From positions 1 to 19,764 of the forward strand of contig CAZGTM010000067.1 of assembly GCA_964528595.1 (NCBI GenBank): a stretch of 19,764 nt of DNA, written 5' to 3'. Positions 7,259 to 15,630 of this stretch are shown piece by piece (positions within the stretch are counted from its first letter, which is position 1; each line of letters starts with the position of its first letter). Made by a program: the position numbers and the translations under genes. Source of the DNA: CAYFKJ01 sp964528595. Lineage in GTDB: Bacteria > Pseudomonadota > Alphaproteobacteria > UBA2966. The notes under the pieces were generated by a model. It saw only the letters and a program-made list of their open reading frames with translations. It was not told the origin of the DNA and searched no databases.

Positions 7259-8917
7259 ATGCGCGACGTTGGGGATTCCGGGGATAAAATGCCGGCGAAT
7301 TCAAGATTTTCCGACAGTGCCGACCAGCATCGAACCCGGCCCCGGCGCGGACTGGCGATCGCCTTCGTGACCGCGGTCTCCATCGGGTTGAGTGGTTGTT
7401 CCACGTTGCCGGACTGGGCGAACCCGGTTGATTGGTATGACACCGCATTCGGCAATGACGCCGCGCCCCCGCCCAAAGCCTTCCCGAAAGCCGAAAAGCC
7501 GGAACCCGCACCGATGCCCCAGACGGCGGCGGTGGAGGAAGACGACGATTCGATCCTGCCGGACTGGGCCAACCCGACGAAATGGTTTGAGGACGACGGT
7601 GAAGAGGAAATGGCCGCCGCACCGGAAGCCAAACCCGAGCCGCCGCAACGGGCGACAATGGCGGATGATGAAGACTCGATCCTGCCGGATTGGGCTAATC
7701 CGCTGAAGTGGTTCGAAGATGACGAGACCGAAATGGCCTCGTCCAAATCCGACAGCGGTAGTTTCCCAAGCCTCAGTTCCGTGCCCGCTGACGCGCCCAA
7801 GACCCAAGCGGAAGCCGATCGCCGGGCGGTCGCTGCAGGCCTGGCGGCGGACAAGAGCGCTGCCAAATACACCGACGAAACGCTACGCGCAGGCGGCACG
7901 CCCAGCACACAGGTTGCGGCGACCCAACCGAGGCCGAATCCTGTTGTAAAACCTGTCGCCCAGCCAGTGCAGCAGCCAAGGCCCGCCGCTTCTCAGCCCG
8001 TTACGCCCCAACCCGTCGCTAGCAAGCCCAGGATGCCTAAACTGGCGAGCGCTTCGGATCCCGCCGCCCCGCGGCCCGTGCAACCGGGCAGCGTCGTTGC
8101 CGCGCCTCAGCCCGTGGCTGCTGCATCCGCGCCGCCGCCCGCACCGCTGCCGCCGTTGGTTGCACCCGCTCCGGCCCAAACCGCCGCCGCGGCACCGCCA
8201 CCGCCCGCGCCTCTGCCGCCGCTGACCCCTCCGGGGGCAATTCAACCGACACCGGTTCAGCCTGCGGCTCCGCGACTCGTTCAAGGCGTAGCGCCCCGCC
8301 AGGTTGCCGCTCTGAACTTCCCCAATGCGGGGCAAAACGAACTGGCCAGGATATTTGCCGCCAGCCTCGCTCAGTCCGCTTCAACAGTGACCACGGCGCC
8401 GGCCAACTCGACATTCGCCGCCCCCGTGGCCTCTCCACTGACGTCGGTTCAGTCCAATGTCGCCAGCAACGTTCTGGAGGCCTACAACGATCCTCTGACG
8501 GGGAAGACGCCGGCAAGTTCGACAGTTACGCCGGGCGTCTCCCTGGCTTCGGAAACGCCCAAACATGAAAAGGTCGTCGTTCACTTCGGCAACGGCTCGT
8601 CAAGGCTCAATCGCAAGGACAAGGCCAGCATCAGGAAAGCAGCCAAGGCATACGCTGCCGGGGGACGGGGCGTAATCCGGGTGGTCGGGCACGCTTCGCA
8701 TCGAACCCGCGACATGAATGTCGCCAGGCACCGCATGATCAATTTCAATGTTTCGCTGGATCGCGCCAATGCCGTGGCGCGGGAACTGATGCGTCATGGC
8801 GTGGATGCCAGCGTTCTGCGCATCGAAGCCAGAAGCGACGCCGAGCCCATCTATTACGAATACATGCCCGAGGGCGAGGCAGAAAACCGAAGGACGGAAA
8901 TCTTTCTCGAGTTTTAG
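7259..8917 (+). CDS. OmpA-family outer membrane lipoprotein with WANP repeats
   Basis: A protein of about 552 residues. The signal peptide (hydrophobic LAIAFVTAVSIGLSG) ends in lipobox LSGC with Cys47; Ser at +2 favours the outer membrane. The motif LPDWANP follows at once and occurs three times (7406, 7556, 7682). A Pro/Ala/Gln-rich linker occupies about 7900-8320 and could span the periplasm. The C-terminal OmpA-like peptidoglycan-binding domain starts near VVVHFGNGSSRLN (about 8570) and ends in RRTEIFLEF. The likely role is tethering the outer membrane to peptidoglycan. I chose the ATG at 7259 because GGAG lies 8 bases upstream; the ATGs at 7253 and 7289 are alternatives, and the latter would give a more usual signal peptide length. 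The gene is divergent from phaC. Confidence 0.82.
   Translation: MRDVGDSGDKMPANSRFSDSADQHRTRPRRGLAIAFVTAVSIGLSGCSTLPDWANPVDWYDTAFGNDAAPPPKAFPKAEKPEPAPMPQTAAVEEDDDSILPDWANPTKWFEDDGEEEMAAAPEAKPEPPQRATMADDEDSILPDWANPLKWFEDDETEMASSKSDSGSFPSLSSVPADAPKTQAEADRRAVAAGLAADKSAAKYTDETLRAGGTPSTQVAATQPRPNPVVKPVAQPVQQPRPAASQPVTPQPVASKPRMPKLASASDPAAPRPVQPGSVVAAPQPVAAASAPPPAPLPPLVAPAPAQTAAAAPPPPAPLPPLTPPGAIQPTPVQPAAPRLVQGVAPRQVAALNFPNAGQNELARIFAASLAQSASTVTTAPANSTFAAPVASPLTSVQSNVASNVLEAYNDPLTGKTPASSTVTPGVSLASETPKHEKVVVHFGNGSSRLNRKDKASIRKAAKAYAAGGRGVIRVVGHASHRTRDMNVARHRMINFNVSLDRANAVARELMRHGVDASVLRIEARSDAEPIYYEYMPEGEAENRRTEIFLEF
7406..7711 (+). repeat. Three LPDWANP-x-x-W protein repeats
   Basis: The ten-residue unit LPDWANPxxW is encoded at 7406-7435, 7556-7585 and 7682-7711. 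Copies two and three share longer context: an acidic lead-in ending in DDSIL or DEDSIL, and FEDD then EEEM or ETEM after the Trp. Copy one directly follows the lipidated Cys. The nucleotide copies differ at synonymous positions, so the amino acids are conserved rather than the duplication being fresh. Confidence 0.85.
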
Positions 8918-8918
8918 C

Positions 8919-8940
8919 CTGAATTCGCGCTTGAATTCAG
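8919..8940. repeat. Perfect inverted repeat after the OmpA-like gene
   Basis: CTGAATTC and GAATTCAG (8 bp each) flank a GCGCTT loop, starting two bases after the OmpA-like stop codon. It could form an RNA hairpin that ends or stabilises the transcript, but no run of Ts follows, so it is not a standard intrinsic terminator. Confidence 0.4.
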
Positions 8941-9043
8941 ATCCGTGACGGGCGATTAAACGCCTGACAATCGCGACCGTCCAAACCCGGCCGCAATTCG
9001 ATTACCCGGCGGACCATTCCGGTCGCCGGTTCTGGTGAAGAAG

Positions 9044-10258
9044 ATGGACTTTCATCGCATCAAGCGGCTGCCGCCTTACGTATTTGCCGAAGTCAACGAG
9101 ATGAAGGCACGGGCCCGCGCGGCCGGCGAGGACATCATCGATTTCGGCATGGGCAATCCGGATATGCCGACGCCGGACCATATTGTCGAGAAACTGGTGG
9201 AAACGGTGCGGGACCCGCGAACCCACCGCTACTCGACGTCGCGCGGCATCCCGGGATTGAGGCGCGCCTACGCAGCCTATTACGACCGCCGCTTCGGCGT
9301 CGACCTGGATCCCGATAGAGAAATCATCGTCACGCTGGGCTCGAAAGAGGGCTTTGCCAACCTGGCGCAGGCGATTACCGCCCCGGGTGATGTCATCCTG
9401 GCGCCCAATCCCAGCTATCCCATCCATGCCTACGGATTTATTATCGCCGGCGCCGTAATCAGACACCTACCGATCGGATCGGGCGCGGAATTTTTCGATA
9501 ATCTCGAGCGCGCCGTGCGCCACAGCGTGCCGGCGCCGTCGGCTATCGTGCTCAATTATCCCTCAAATCCGACGGCCCAGGTGGTCGACCTCGATTTTTA
9601 CCGGGAGGTCGTCGATTATTGCCGCTCGCGTGACATCTTTATTCTGTCCGATCTGGCCTATTCGGAGATCTACTTCGACGGCCAACCGCCGCCTTCCATT
9701 CTTGAGGTGCCGGGCGCCAAGGACGTGGCGGTCGAGTTTACATCGCTCAGCAAGACCTATTCGATGCCGGGTTGGCGTATCGGGTTCGCGACCGGCAACG
9801 CCAAGCTGATCCAGGCCTTGGCCCGGATCAAGTCCTATCTCGATTACGGAGCGTTCACGCCGATCCAGGTGGCGGCGACGGCCGCGCTCAACGGTCCGCA
9901 GGATTGCGTTGCCGAGGCTCGTGAAATCTACCAATCGCGCCGTGATGTACTGGTTTCGAGCCTCAAGGCGGCCGGCTGGGAAATTCCCAGTCCGCCGGCG
10001 ACGATGTTCGCCTGGGCGCCGTTGCCCGAAGCGTTCGCCGAAATGGGCTCGCTGGAATTTTCAAAGTTGTTGTTGGAGGAGGCCCAGGTGGCAGTATCGC
10101 CGGGTATTGGCTTTGGCGAGTACGGTGAGGGCTATGTCCGCATCGCGCTGGTCGAGAACGAACAGCGCATCCGCCAGGCGGTGCGCAATATCAAAAAGTT
10201 TCTTGCCTCGGCCGATCCGGCCGGAGCGACAGCCTCATCGCGGGCGATCGCGTCTTGA
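9044..10258 (+). CDS. alaC: Alanine aminotransferase, AlaC type
   Basis: A 404-residue fold-type I PLP aminotransferase, very close in sequence pattern to E. coli AlaC: RIKRLPPYVF at the N-terminus, DFGMGNPD, HRYSTSRGIPGLRRA, SKEGFANL and PNPSYPIH. The PLP-binding Lys237 is in SLSKTYSMPGWRIGF, Asn175 in NYPSNPT, and Asp203 in LSDLAYSEIY. AlaC makes alanine from pyruvate with glutamate. Relatives are also annotated as LL-diaminopimelate or aspartate aminotransferases, so substrate choice is less certain than the fold. The start is ATG 9044; GTG at 9035 is an alternative three codons upstream. Its TGA overlaps the TTG start of hom, so the two are probably translated as a coupled pair. Confidence 0.9.
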   Translation: MDFHRIKRLPPYVFAEVNEMKARARAAGEDIIDFGMGNPDMPTPDHIVEKLVETVRDPRTHRYSTSRGIPGLRRAYAAYYDRRFGVDLDPDREIIVTLGSKEGFANLAQAITAPGDVILAPNPSYPIHAYGFIIAGAVIRHLPIGSGAEFFDNLERAVRHSVPAPSAIVLNYPSNPTAQVVDLDFYREVVDYCRSRDIFILSDLAYSEIYFDGQPPPSILEVPGAKDVAVEFTSLSKTYSMPGWRIGFATGNAKLIQALARIKSYLDYGAFTPIQVAATAALNGPQDCVAEAREIYQSRRDVLVSSLKAAGWEIPSPPATMFAWAPLPEAFAEMGSLEFSKLLLEEAQVAVSPGIGFGEYGEGYVRIALVENEQRIRQAVRNIKKFLASADPAGATASSRAIAS

Positions 10259-11547
10259 GCGCGCCCCTGAAAATCGGCGTCGCCGGTCTCGGAACCGTTG
10301 GCGCGGGCCTGTTGCAGCTGATCGAAACGCATGGCGACCTGCTGGCCCGGCGCGGCGGCCGGCCCATCGAAGTCACGGCGGTTTCGGCCCGCGACCGCGG
10401 CCGCAATCGGGGCGTCGATCTCTCGGAATTCACGTGGTATGACGATGCCTGCGACATGGCGGCGGACGAGAACGTCGACGTCGTGGTCGAACTGATCGGC
10501 GGCTCGGACGGCATTGCGCGGGCCGCCGTCGAAACCGCCATCGCCAAGGGCAAATCGGTCGTCACGGCCAATAAGGCGTTGATCGCCCATCATGGCACGG
10601 CGCTGGCCGCCGCCGCCGAGGGAGCGGGCGTCTCGCTCGCCTTCGAAGCCGCGGTGGCCGGCGGCATTCCCATCGTCAAGGCGCTGCGCGAAGGCCTCGC
10701 CGGCAACGAGATCAGCCGCGTGTATGGCATCCTCAACGGCACCTGCAATTACATCCTGACGCAGATGGAAGAATCGGGTCGCGACTTCGAGGAGGTGCTG
10801 GACGAGGCCCAGCAGCTGGGGTACGCCGAGGCCGACCCCAGTTTCGATATCGACGGCGTCGACGCCGCTCACAAGATCGCCATCCTGGCCAGCGTCGCCT
10901 TCGGCTGTCCGGTCGATTTCGATGCGGTGCACGTCGAGGGCATCCGCCATGTCAGCGCGATGGACATCGCCTACGCTGCGGAATTGGGCTACCGCATCAA
11001 GCTGTTGGCCATCTCGCGCGGCGTCGACGGCGGTATTGAGCAGCGGGTGCACCCCTGCATGGTGCCGCTGCACACACCGATCGCCCACGTCGAGAGCGTC
11101 TTCAACGCCGTCGTGGCGGACGGCGATTTCGTCGACCGCACGGTATTTGAAGGCCGTGGCGCCGGCGCCGGGCCGACTGCGTCGGCCGTCGCCGCCGACC
11201 TTGTCGATATCGCCCGGGGTTTGAGCATGCCGGCCTTCGCCGTGCCCGCCGACGCCATGCACGAGCGTCCCACGCTGCCCATGGCCGACCACGTCGGTCC
11301 GGTCTACGTTCGTCTGATGGTGATCGACCAACCCGGCGTCATGGCGGACATCGCGGCCATCCTGCGCGATGAGGGCGTTTCCATCGAATCGGTGTTGCAA
11401 CGCGGCCGCGCACCCGGCGAAACCGTCCCCGTTGTACTGATCCTACACGACGGTCAGGAAGCCGCCATGAGGCGCGTGCTTACGGCGTTCGAAAATCTCG
11501 ACCCGGTGGTCGAGACTCCGCGCATGATCCGCATCGAACTGCTATAG
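10255..11547 (+). CDS. hom: Homoserine dehydrogenase
   Basis: A 430-residue NAD(P)-dependent homoserine dehydrogenase that reduces aspartate semialdehyde to homoserine on the route to threonine and methionine. The Rossmann motif is GLGTVG (11-16). Further family signatures are VVTANKALI with Lys107, the catalytic region LGYAEADPSFDIDGVDAAHK (187-207), and the FEAAVAGGIPI and NGTCNYIL segments. A C-terminal ACT domain (YVRLMVIDQPGVMADIAAIL onward) suggests feedback control by an amino acid, usually threonine. The start is TTG at 10255, which gives MSAPLKIGVAGLG as expected for the family and overlaps the alaC stop as TTGA. No ribosome site of its own is evident. glpX begins 43 bases downstream. 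Confidence 0.96.
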   Translation: MSAPLKIGVAGLGTVGAGLLQLIETHGDLLARRGGRPIEVTAVSARDRGRNRGVDLSEFTWYDDACDMAADENVDVVVELIGGSDGIARAAVETAIAKGKSVVTANKALIAHHGTALAAAAEGAGVSLAFEAAVAGGIPIVKALREGLAGNEISRVYGILNGTCNYILTQMEESGRDFEEVLDEAQQLGYAEADPSFDIDGVDAAHKIAILASVAFGCPVDFDAVHVEGIRHVSAMDIAYAAELGYRIKLLAISRGVDGGIEQRVHPCMVPLHTPIAHVESVFNAVVADGDFVDRTVFEGRGAGAGPTASAVAADLVDIARGLSMPAFAVPADAMHERPTLPMADHVGPVYVRLMVIDQPGVMADIAAILRDEGVSIESVLQRGRAPGETVPVVLILHDGQEAAMRRVLTAFENLDPVVETPRMIRIELL

Positions 11548-11590
11548 ATACATCTCCAATAAAAAGACCTTTCAAGGACCCTCCGAACAA

Positions 11591-12562
11591 ATGACAGAAA
11601 AAAAGATACTGAACCGAAACCTTTCGATTGAAGCGGCGCGCGTGGCCGAAGCCGCGGCCATCGCCGCCTATCGCCAGATCGGTCTCGGCGACGAAAAAGC
11701 CGCCGACCAGGTAGCCGTCGACGCCATGCGCACGGCGCTCAATCTGCTGGACATGGACGGAACGGTCGTCATCGGCGAGGGCGAACGCGACGAGGCGCCG
11801 ATGTTGTTCATCGGGGAAAAGGTCGGCACCGGCGAGGGCCAGAAAATCGACATCGCTCTCGATCCCTTGGAGGGCACCACGCTGACCGCGACCGGCGGGC
11901 CCAATGCCCTGGCCGTGATCGCTTTCGCTACCGAAGGCGGATTGCTCAACGCGCCCGATACCTACATGGACAAGATCGCCGTCGGCGGCGGCCTGCCGCC
12001 CAACGTGGTCGATCTCGACGCCGACCCGGACGAAAATATCCGGGAGCTTGCCAAGGCCAAGTCGTGCGAGCCCGCCGACATCGTTGCCTGTATCCTGAGC
12101 CGCCCGCGCCACGATCAGATGATCGCCAAGGTCCGCGAAACCGGGGCCAGCATCCGGCTCATTCCCGACGGCGACGTCGCGGGCGTGATCGCCACGGCGA
12201 CGCCGAGTACCGGCATCGACATCTATATGGGCACCGGCGGCGCGCCCGAGGGCGTTCTGGCCGCGGCGGCTTTGCGTTCGACCGGCGGGCAGATGCAGGG
12301 GCGTTTGGTTTTCCGCAACGAAGACGAACGCGACCGCGCCCACCGCATCGGCATTACCGACCTGCACGCCAAGTACGACCTCGACAGCCTGGCCAGCGGC
12401 GACGTCATATTCGCCGCCGCCGGGGTCACCGACGGCACCATGCTCGATGGCGTCAAACGCGACGGCGACGCCATGATCACGGACACCGTCGTGATGCGCT
12501 CGCGTACCGGCACCGTGCGCTGGATCAAGGCGCGCCACGCCGCCGGCAAGGTCTCAGGCTAG
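11591..12562 (+). CDS. glpX: Class II fructose-1,6-bisphosphatase
   Basis: A 323-residue GlpX-type phosphatase that removes the 1-phosphate from fructose 1,6-bisphosphate in gluconeogenesis; some alphaproteobacterial members also act on sedoheptulose 1,7-bisphosphate. Metal-binding signatures are visible: IGEGERDEAPMLFIGE (61-76) and DPLEGTT (91-97), with Asp91 and Glu94 likely ligands. Length is normal. The start is ATG 11591 with AAGGA at 11574-11578, a slightly long spacing. It lies between hom and recJ, with only 11 bases before recJ, so the three are probably in one operon. The hom-glpX-recJ order is shared by many alphaproteobacteria. Confidence 0.95.
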   Translation: MTEKKILNRNLSIEAARVAEAAAIAAYRQIGLGDEKAADQVAVDAMRTALNLLDMDGTVVIGEGERDEAPMLFIGEKVGTGEGQKIDIALDPLEGTTLTATGGPNALAVIAFATEGGLLNAPDTYMDKIAVGGGLPPNVVDLDADPDENIRELAKAKSCEPADIVACILSRPRHDQMIAKVRETGASIRLIPDGDVAGVIATATPSTGIDIYMGTGGAPEGVLAAAALRSTGGQMQGRLVFRNEDERDRAHRIGITDLHAKYDLDSLASGDVIFAAAGVTDGTMLDGVKRDGDAMITDTVVMRSRTGTVRWIKARHAAGKVSG

Positions 12563-12573
12563 CCCCGGGCGGG

Positions 12574-14409
12574 ATGGTCGAGGCCGGCGCTCCAGTCCCC
12601 GACAACGACAGCGGCGACGCCGCCTACCTTGGTGTCGAAAACTCGGCAACAGCGCGGCGCTGGCGCCTCGAGGCAGGCGACGAACGCCTGGCCCAAGCCC
12701 ACGTTCAGGCTCTGGGCGTGCCGGACATCGTCGGGCACATTCTGTCCAACCGGGGAATTGCGCCGGAAGAGGGCGAGGCCTATCTCAACCCGACCCTGAA
12801 AAGCCTGTTGCCCGACCCCAGCGTTCTCAAGGACATGGACAAGGCCGCCGAGCGTTTGGCGGAGGCCGTCGCGGCCGGTGAAAAAATCGCCGTGTTCGGC
12901 GATTACGACGTGGACGGCGCCACTTCGTCGGCCCTGCTCAAGCGGTTTTTCGGCGCGGTGGGCGGCAAGTTGCGCGTCTATATTCCCGACCGCATCAAGG
13001 AAGGCTACGGACCCACGACGGCGGCCATGGAAACGCTGGCGGAGGAGGGGGCCGACGTCGTCATCACGGTCGACTGCGGCATTTCGGCTTTCGAGCCGTT
13101 GGAATGGGCCGCCGGCGCCGGTCTCGATGTCGTCATCGTCGACCATCACGAGGCGGAAGCCGGGCTGCCCCGGGCACATGCCGTGATCAATCCCAACCGC
13201 CTCGACGAGGACCGGTCGTTGGGCCATCTGGCGGCGGTCGGCGTGGCCTACCTTCTGGTCATTGCCGTCAACCGGGCCCTGCGCGCGCGCGGCTGGTACA
13301 CGGAGCGCTCCGAACCCGACCTCATGCAATGGCTCGACATCGTCGCTCTCGGCACGGTCTGCGATGTCGTGCCGCTGGTCGGCCTGAACCGGGCCCTGGT
13401 GATCCAGGGTCTGAAGATGCTGGCGGTCAGGCGCAATACCGGGCTCAAGGCGCTGGCCGACGTCGCGGGTATCGACCGCAAGCCCGAGGCCTATCACCTG
13501 GGCTTCGTCCTGGGCCCGCGCATCAACGCCGGCGGCCGGGTGGGGCAAGCCGACCTGGGCTCGACCCTGCTGGCCTCCGACGACTCCGCCGAGGCCGCGT
13601 CGATCGCCGCTGAGCTTGAAAAATTCAATGCCGAACGCCGCGCCATCGAAGCCATGGTCCTGGAGCAGGCGATCGAGCAGGTCAAAACCGCCGAGGCGGC
13701 TGGGGCCGAACCGCCGCCCCTGGTGATCGCCTCGGCCGCCGGTTGGCACCCCGGCGTCATCGGCATTGTCGCCAGCCGTTTGAAGGACCGTTTCGGCCGC
13801 CCGGCCATGGTCATCGCCTTCGATGACGAGGGCGTCGGCAAAGGCTCGGGACGTTCGGTACGCGGCGTCGATCTGGGCAGCGCCGTCATCGCCGCCCGCC
13901 AGGCCGGTCTGCTGGTCAACGGCGGCGGTCATCCCATGGCGGCGGGCGTGACGTTGGCGCGGGATAAATTTGAGGCTTTTTCGGAATTCCTCCAGGATCG
14001 CCTGGGGCCGCAAGTGCGGGAACAGGGCACGGCGCGCTCACTCCGCCTCGACGGGGCGCTATCGCTGCGAGGGGCTACGGCGGATTTCGTCGACCTGCTG
14101 GAACAGGTGGGGCCGTTTGGTTCGGGCAACGCCGAGCCGCGCTTCGCCATCGCCGCCGTCAAGGTCGTCAAGGCGAACATCGTCGGCCAGAACCACGTCA
14201 GCTGTATTTTTTCCGGCCGCGACGGCGGACGCCTCAAGGGCATCGCCTTCAGAACCGCGGATCTACCGCTCGGCAGGTGCCTGCTGGATGCCGTAGGGCG
14301 GGAAATTCACGTCGCCGGAAAGCTTCGGGCTGACAATTGGCAAGGCCGCCGGGACGCTCAATTGTTCATCGACGACGCCTGCGAGATAAAAGATGCAATG
14401 GGGTCTTGA
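12574..14409 (+). CDS. recJ: Single-stranded-DNA-specific 5'-3' exonuclease RecJ
   Basis: A 611-residue RecJ, the DHH-family nuclease that degrades single strands 5' to 3' in recombination, mismatch and base excision repair. Active-site motifs in order are DYDVDG (110-115), DCGIS (167-171), DHH (190-192) and, in the DHHA1 domain, NGGGHPMAAG (about 449-458). The C-terminal oligonucleotide-binding region includes VGPFGSGNAEPRF. The start is ATG 12574 with a G-rich GGGCGGG upstream; the reading frame stays open far upstream only because it overlaps glpX in another frame. The first 30 or so residues (acidic, low complexity) are not typical of RecJ, so a later start is possible. The tRNA-Glu gene follows after 35 bases. 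Confidence 0.96.
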   Translation: MVEAGAPVPDNDSGDAAYLGVENSATARRWRLEAGDERLAQAHVQALGVPDIVGHILSNRGIAPEEGEAYLNPTLKSLLPDPSVLKDMDKAAERLAEAVAAGEKIAVFGDYDVDGATSSALLKRFFGAVGGKLRVYIPDRIKEGYGPTTAAMETLAEEGADVVITVDCGISAFEPLEWAAGAGLDVVIVDHHEAEAGLPRAHAVINPNRLDEDRSLGHLAAVGVAYLLVIAVNRALRARGWYTERSEPDLMQWLDIVALGTVCDVVPLVGLNRALVIQGLKMLAVRRNTGLKALADVAGIDRKPEAYHLGFVLGPRINAGGRVGQADLGSTLLASDDSAEAASIAAELEKFNAERRAIEAMVLEQAIEQVKTAEAAGAEPPPLVIASAAGWHPGVIGIVASRLKDRFGRPAMVIAFDDEGVGKGSGRSVRGVDLGSAVIAARQAGLLVNGGGHPMAAGVTLARDKFEAFSEFLQDRLGPQVREQGTARSLRLDGALSLRGATADFVDLLEQVGPFGSGNAEPRFAIAAVKVVKANIVGQNHVSCIFSGRDGGRLKGIAFRTADLPLGRCLLDAVGREIHVAGKLRADNWQGRRDAQLFIDDACEIKDAMGS

Positions 14410-14444
14410 TCGCGCGACCCGTTCAGTCTACAAACCCCGCCGAC

Positions 14445-14520
14445 GCTCCCATCGTCTAGTGGACTAGGACGCTGGCCTTTCACGCCGGAAACACGGGTTC
14501 GAACCCCGTTGGGAGCGCCA
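14445..14520 (+). tRNA. tRNA-Glu (anticodon UUC)
   Basis: A 76-base cloverleaf. The acceptor stem GCTCCCA pairs with TGGGAGC, the D stem is GTCT/GGAC, the anticodon stem CTGGC/GCCGG encloses loop CTTTCAC (anticodon TTC), and the T arm is ACGGG-TTCGAAC-CCCGT. The CCA end is encoded at 14518-14520. The integrase gene of the mobile element lies just downstream and reads toward it, so the 3' half is the probable attachment site. Confidence 0.97.
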
Positions 14521-14530
14521 ATTTAGGACC
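14490..14530. other. Probable attL of the integrated element
   Basis: Integration into tRNA 3' ends is the classical habit of tyrosine-integrase elements. Here an integrase gene ends 31 bases past tRNA-Glu, and sequence character changes at this point. The att core is expected within the T arm and acceptor 3' strand. Its limits cannot be set because the matching copy at the other end (attR) is outside the window; I saw no second copy in 14521-19764. Confidence 0.55.
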
Positions 14531-14551
14531 ATCTAGGAACTTCTAGGAACT
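14522..14551. repeat. Three tandem 10-bp repeats beside attL
   Basis: Two exact copies of TCTAGGAACT (14532-14541 and 14542-14551) follow a degenerate copy, TTTAGGACCA (14522-14531), with no spacer. They fill the gap between the tRNA CCA end and the integrase stop codon. The 10-bp period puts each copy on the same helix face, as expected for arm-type or Xis binding sites. That role is inference. Confidence 0.65.
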
Positions 14552-15630
14552 TACGCGATATCCCGAATTTGACGGGCGTTCTTAGCCGCCTGTTTGTCTG
14601 GTTTCACGTAGGTATCCAACACCTTCGAATTCAGCTTGTGACCGGAGAAGGAAACGATCTCCGCGTTGGTCGCGCCCATATTCCCCAGTTCGGTTAGAGC
14701 GGTCCGACGCAGGTCCATGAACGTCAAGTCGTCCCGCACACCCGCTTGGCGACGGTAGCGGCGAAATATCCTTCCGAACGCGTTCTTAGACGGGTAGGGG
14801 TGTCCTGTTTCCTCTGAAACGATGATATGCGTCGACGTCCGTGGAGTTTCCGCCAACATGTCGTGCGTTTTCTTCGAAAGTGGAATCCAAAGTGGTTTTC
14901 CGGCGCGGCGTTTTTTCTGAGTTACAGTTAGGCCGTCGCCGTCGAACTGGTCCCACGTCAATGCGAGAACGTCTTGCTGCGGTAAGCTAGTGTCGTAAGC
15001 GATCAGGACAGCAAGGGCGACGGACGGCCTAGGCGCTGCCACGGGGCCGTATATAGGCGTGTACCCGACAAGCAGAGCATCAATGACCGAATCGACCTCC
15101 TCGCGGCTCCAGACTTGATCGCGACCCGGCGGGTTCGTCATTTTCAATCGGCTTGCCGGATTGTCGTCGCGCGCTTCCATTTCGACGGCGAAGTCGAAAA
15201 GCCGATTCGTCCATTTCAGGATTTTCTTGGCTTTGTGCATGGAATATTCGTCGCGCAATTCGGCGTACCAGGCTTTGCAGTGTTTCCGTTTAACGGTTGC
15301 AATCGGGGCGAGTCCGAATTTTTCAGCGATATACCGAAAAGCATAGTCGATTTCGTCTTTTGTCGCCGGCGCCTTGTCGCCGTAATACACCGGGTCTTTT
15401 TCAAAACGCCCTATGAGCCAGTTAATGTTTCCGCGCGGTTGGTCGACCTCTCTAGCGCCTTGCCGCAGTTGGTCCCATTCACTGTTCTGTTTTTCGACAT
15501 AAGCGGTCGCTTCTTCGAGATTGTCGCCAATATTGCTGCCTTGAAATCCAGCGGCTTGCATCGCCTTTGATGGCTTGAAGCGGTAAACGCGGCCTGTCTT
15601 CAAATCGTTCCATGCAAGATGTCGGGTCAT
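14551..15630 (-). CDS. Tyrosine site-specific integrase with altered catalytic residues
   Basis: A 359-residue phage-type tyrosine recombinase expected to integrate and excise the element at tRNA-Glu. An N-terminal SAM-like core-binding domain (about residues 60-165) precedes the catalytic domain (from about 175). The beta-strand lysine region is TQKKRRAGKPLWIPL, then DLRRTALTELG, SGHK and the nucleophile Tyr341 in LDTYVKPD. The segment that normally carries the first catalytic Arg reads AYDTSLPQQDVLALTW, with Pro217 at the expected position, and the His of HxLR is Met (FMDLRR). The start is ATG 15630, overlapping the upstream stop as ATGA with AGGTAGG upstream. It is the last gene of the leftward operon. 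Confidence 0.88.
   Translation of the reverse strand: MTRHLAWNDLKTGRVYRFKPSKAMQAAGFQGSNIGDNLEEATAYVEKQNSEWDQLRQGAREVDQPRGNINWLIGRFEKDPVYYGDKAPATKDEIDYAFRYIAEKFGLAPIATVKRKHCKAWYAELRDEYSMHKAKKILKWTNRLFDFAVEMEARDDNPASRLKMTNPPGRDQVWSREEVDSVIDALLVGYTPIYGPVAAPRPSVALAVLIAYDTSLPQQDVLALTWDQFDGDGLTVTQKKRRAGKPLWIPLSKKTHDMLAETPRTSTHIIVSEETGHPYPSKNAFGRIFRRYRRQAGVRDDLTFMDLRRTALTELGNMGATNAEIVSFSGHKLNSKVLDTYVKPDKQAAKNARQIRDIA

Noticed and set aside
10132..11400. 422-residue open frame antisense to hom
   Set aside because: Rich in His, Asp, Gly and Arg, as is typical of antisense reading of GC-rich genes, and it lies over a clear homoserine dehydrogenase.
11554..11567. 14-bp match TCTCCAATAAAAAG between the hom-glpX gap and the control region at 18698-18711
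   Set aside because: About one such chance match is expected in 20 kb, and the hom-glpX copy lacks the rest of the operator and promoter elements.
12064..12573. N-terminal extension of the recJ frame into glpX
   Set aside because: Arg-rich, low-complexity sequence caused by reading glpX in another frame; RecJ family similarity starts after 12574.
12559..14013. 484-residue open frame antisense to recJ
   Set aside because: Covers the RecJ catalytic motifs on the other strand and shows no recognisable protein features.
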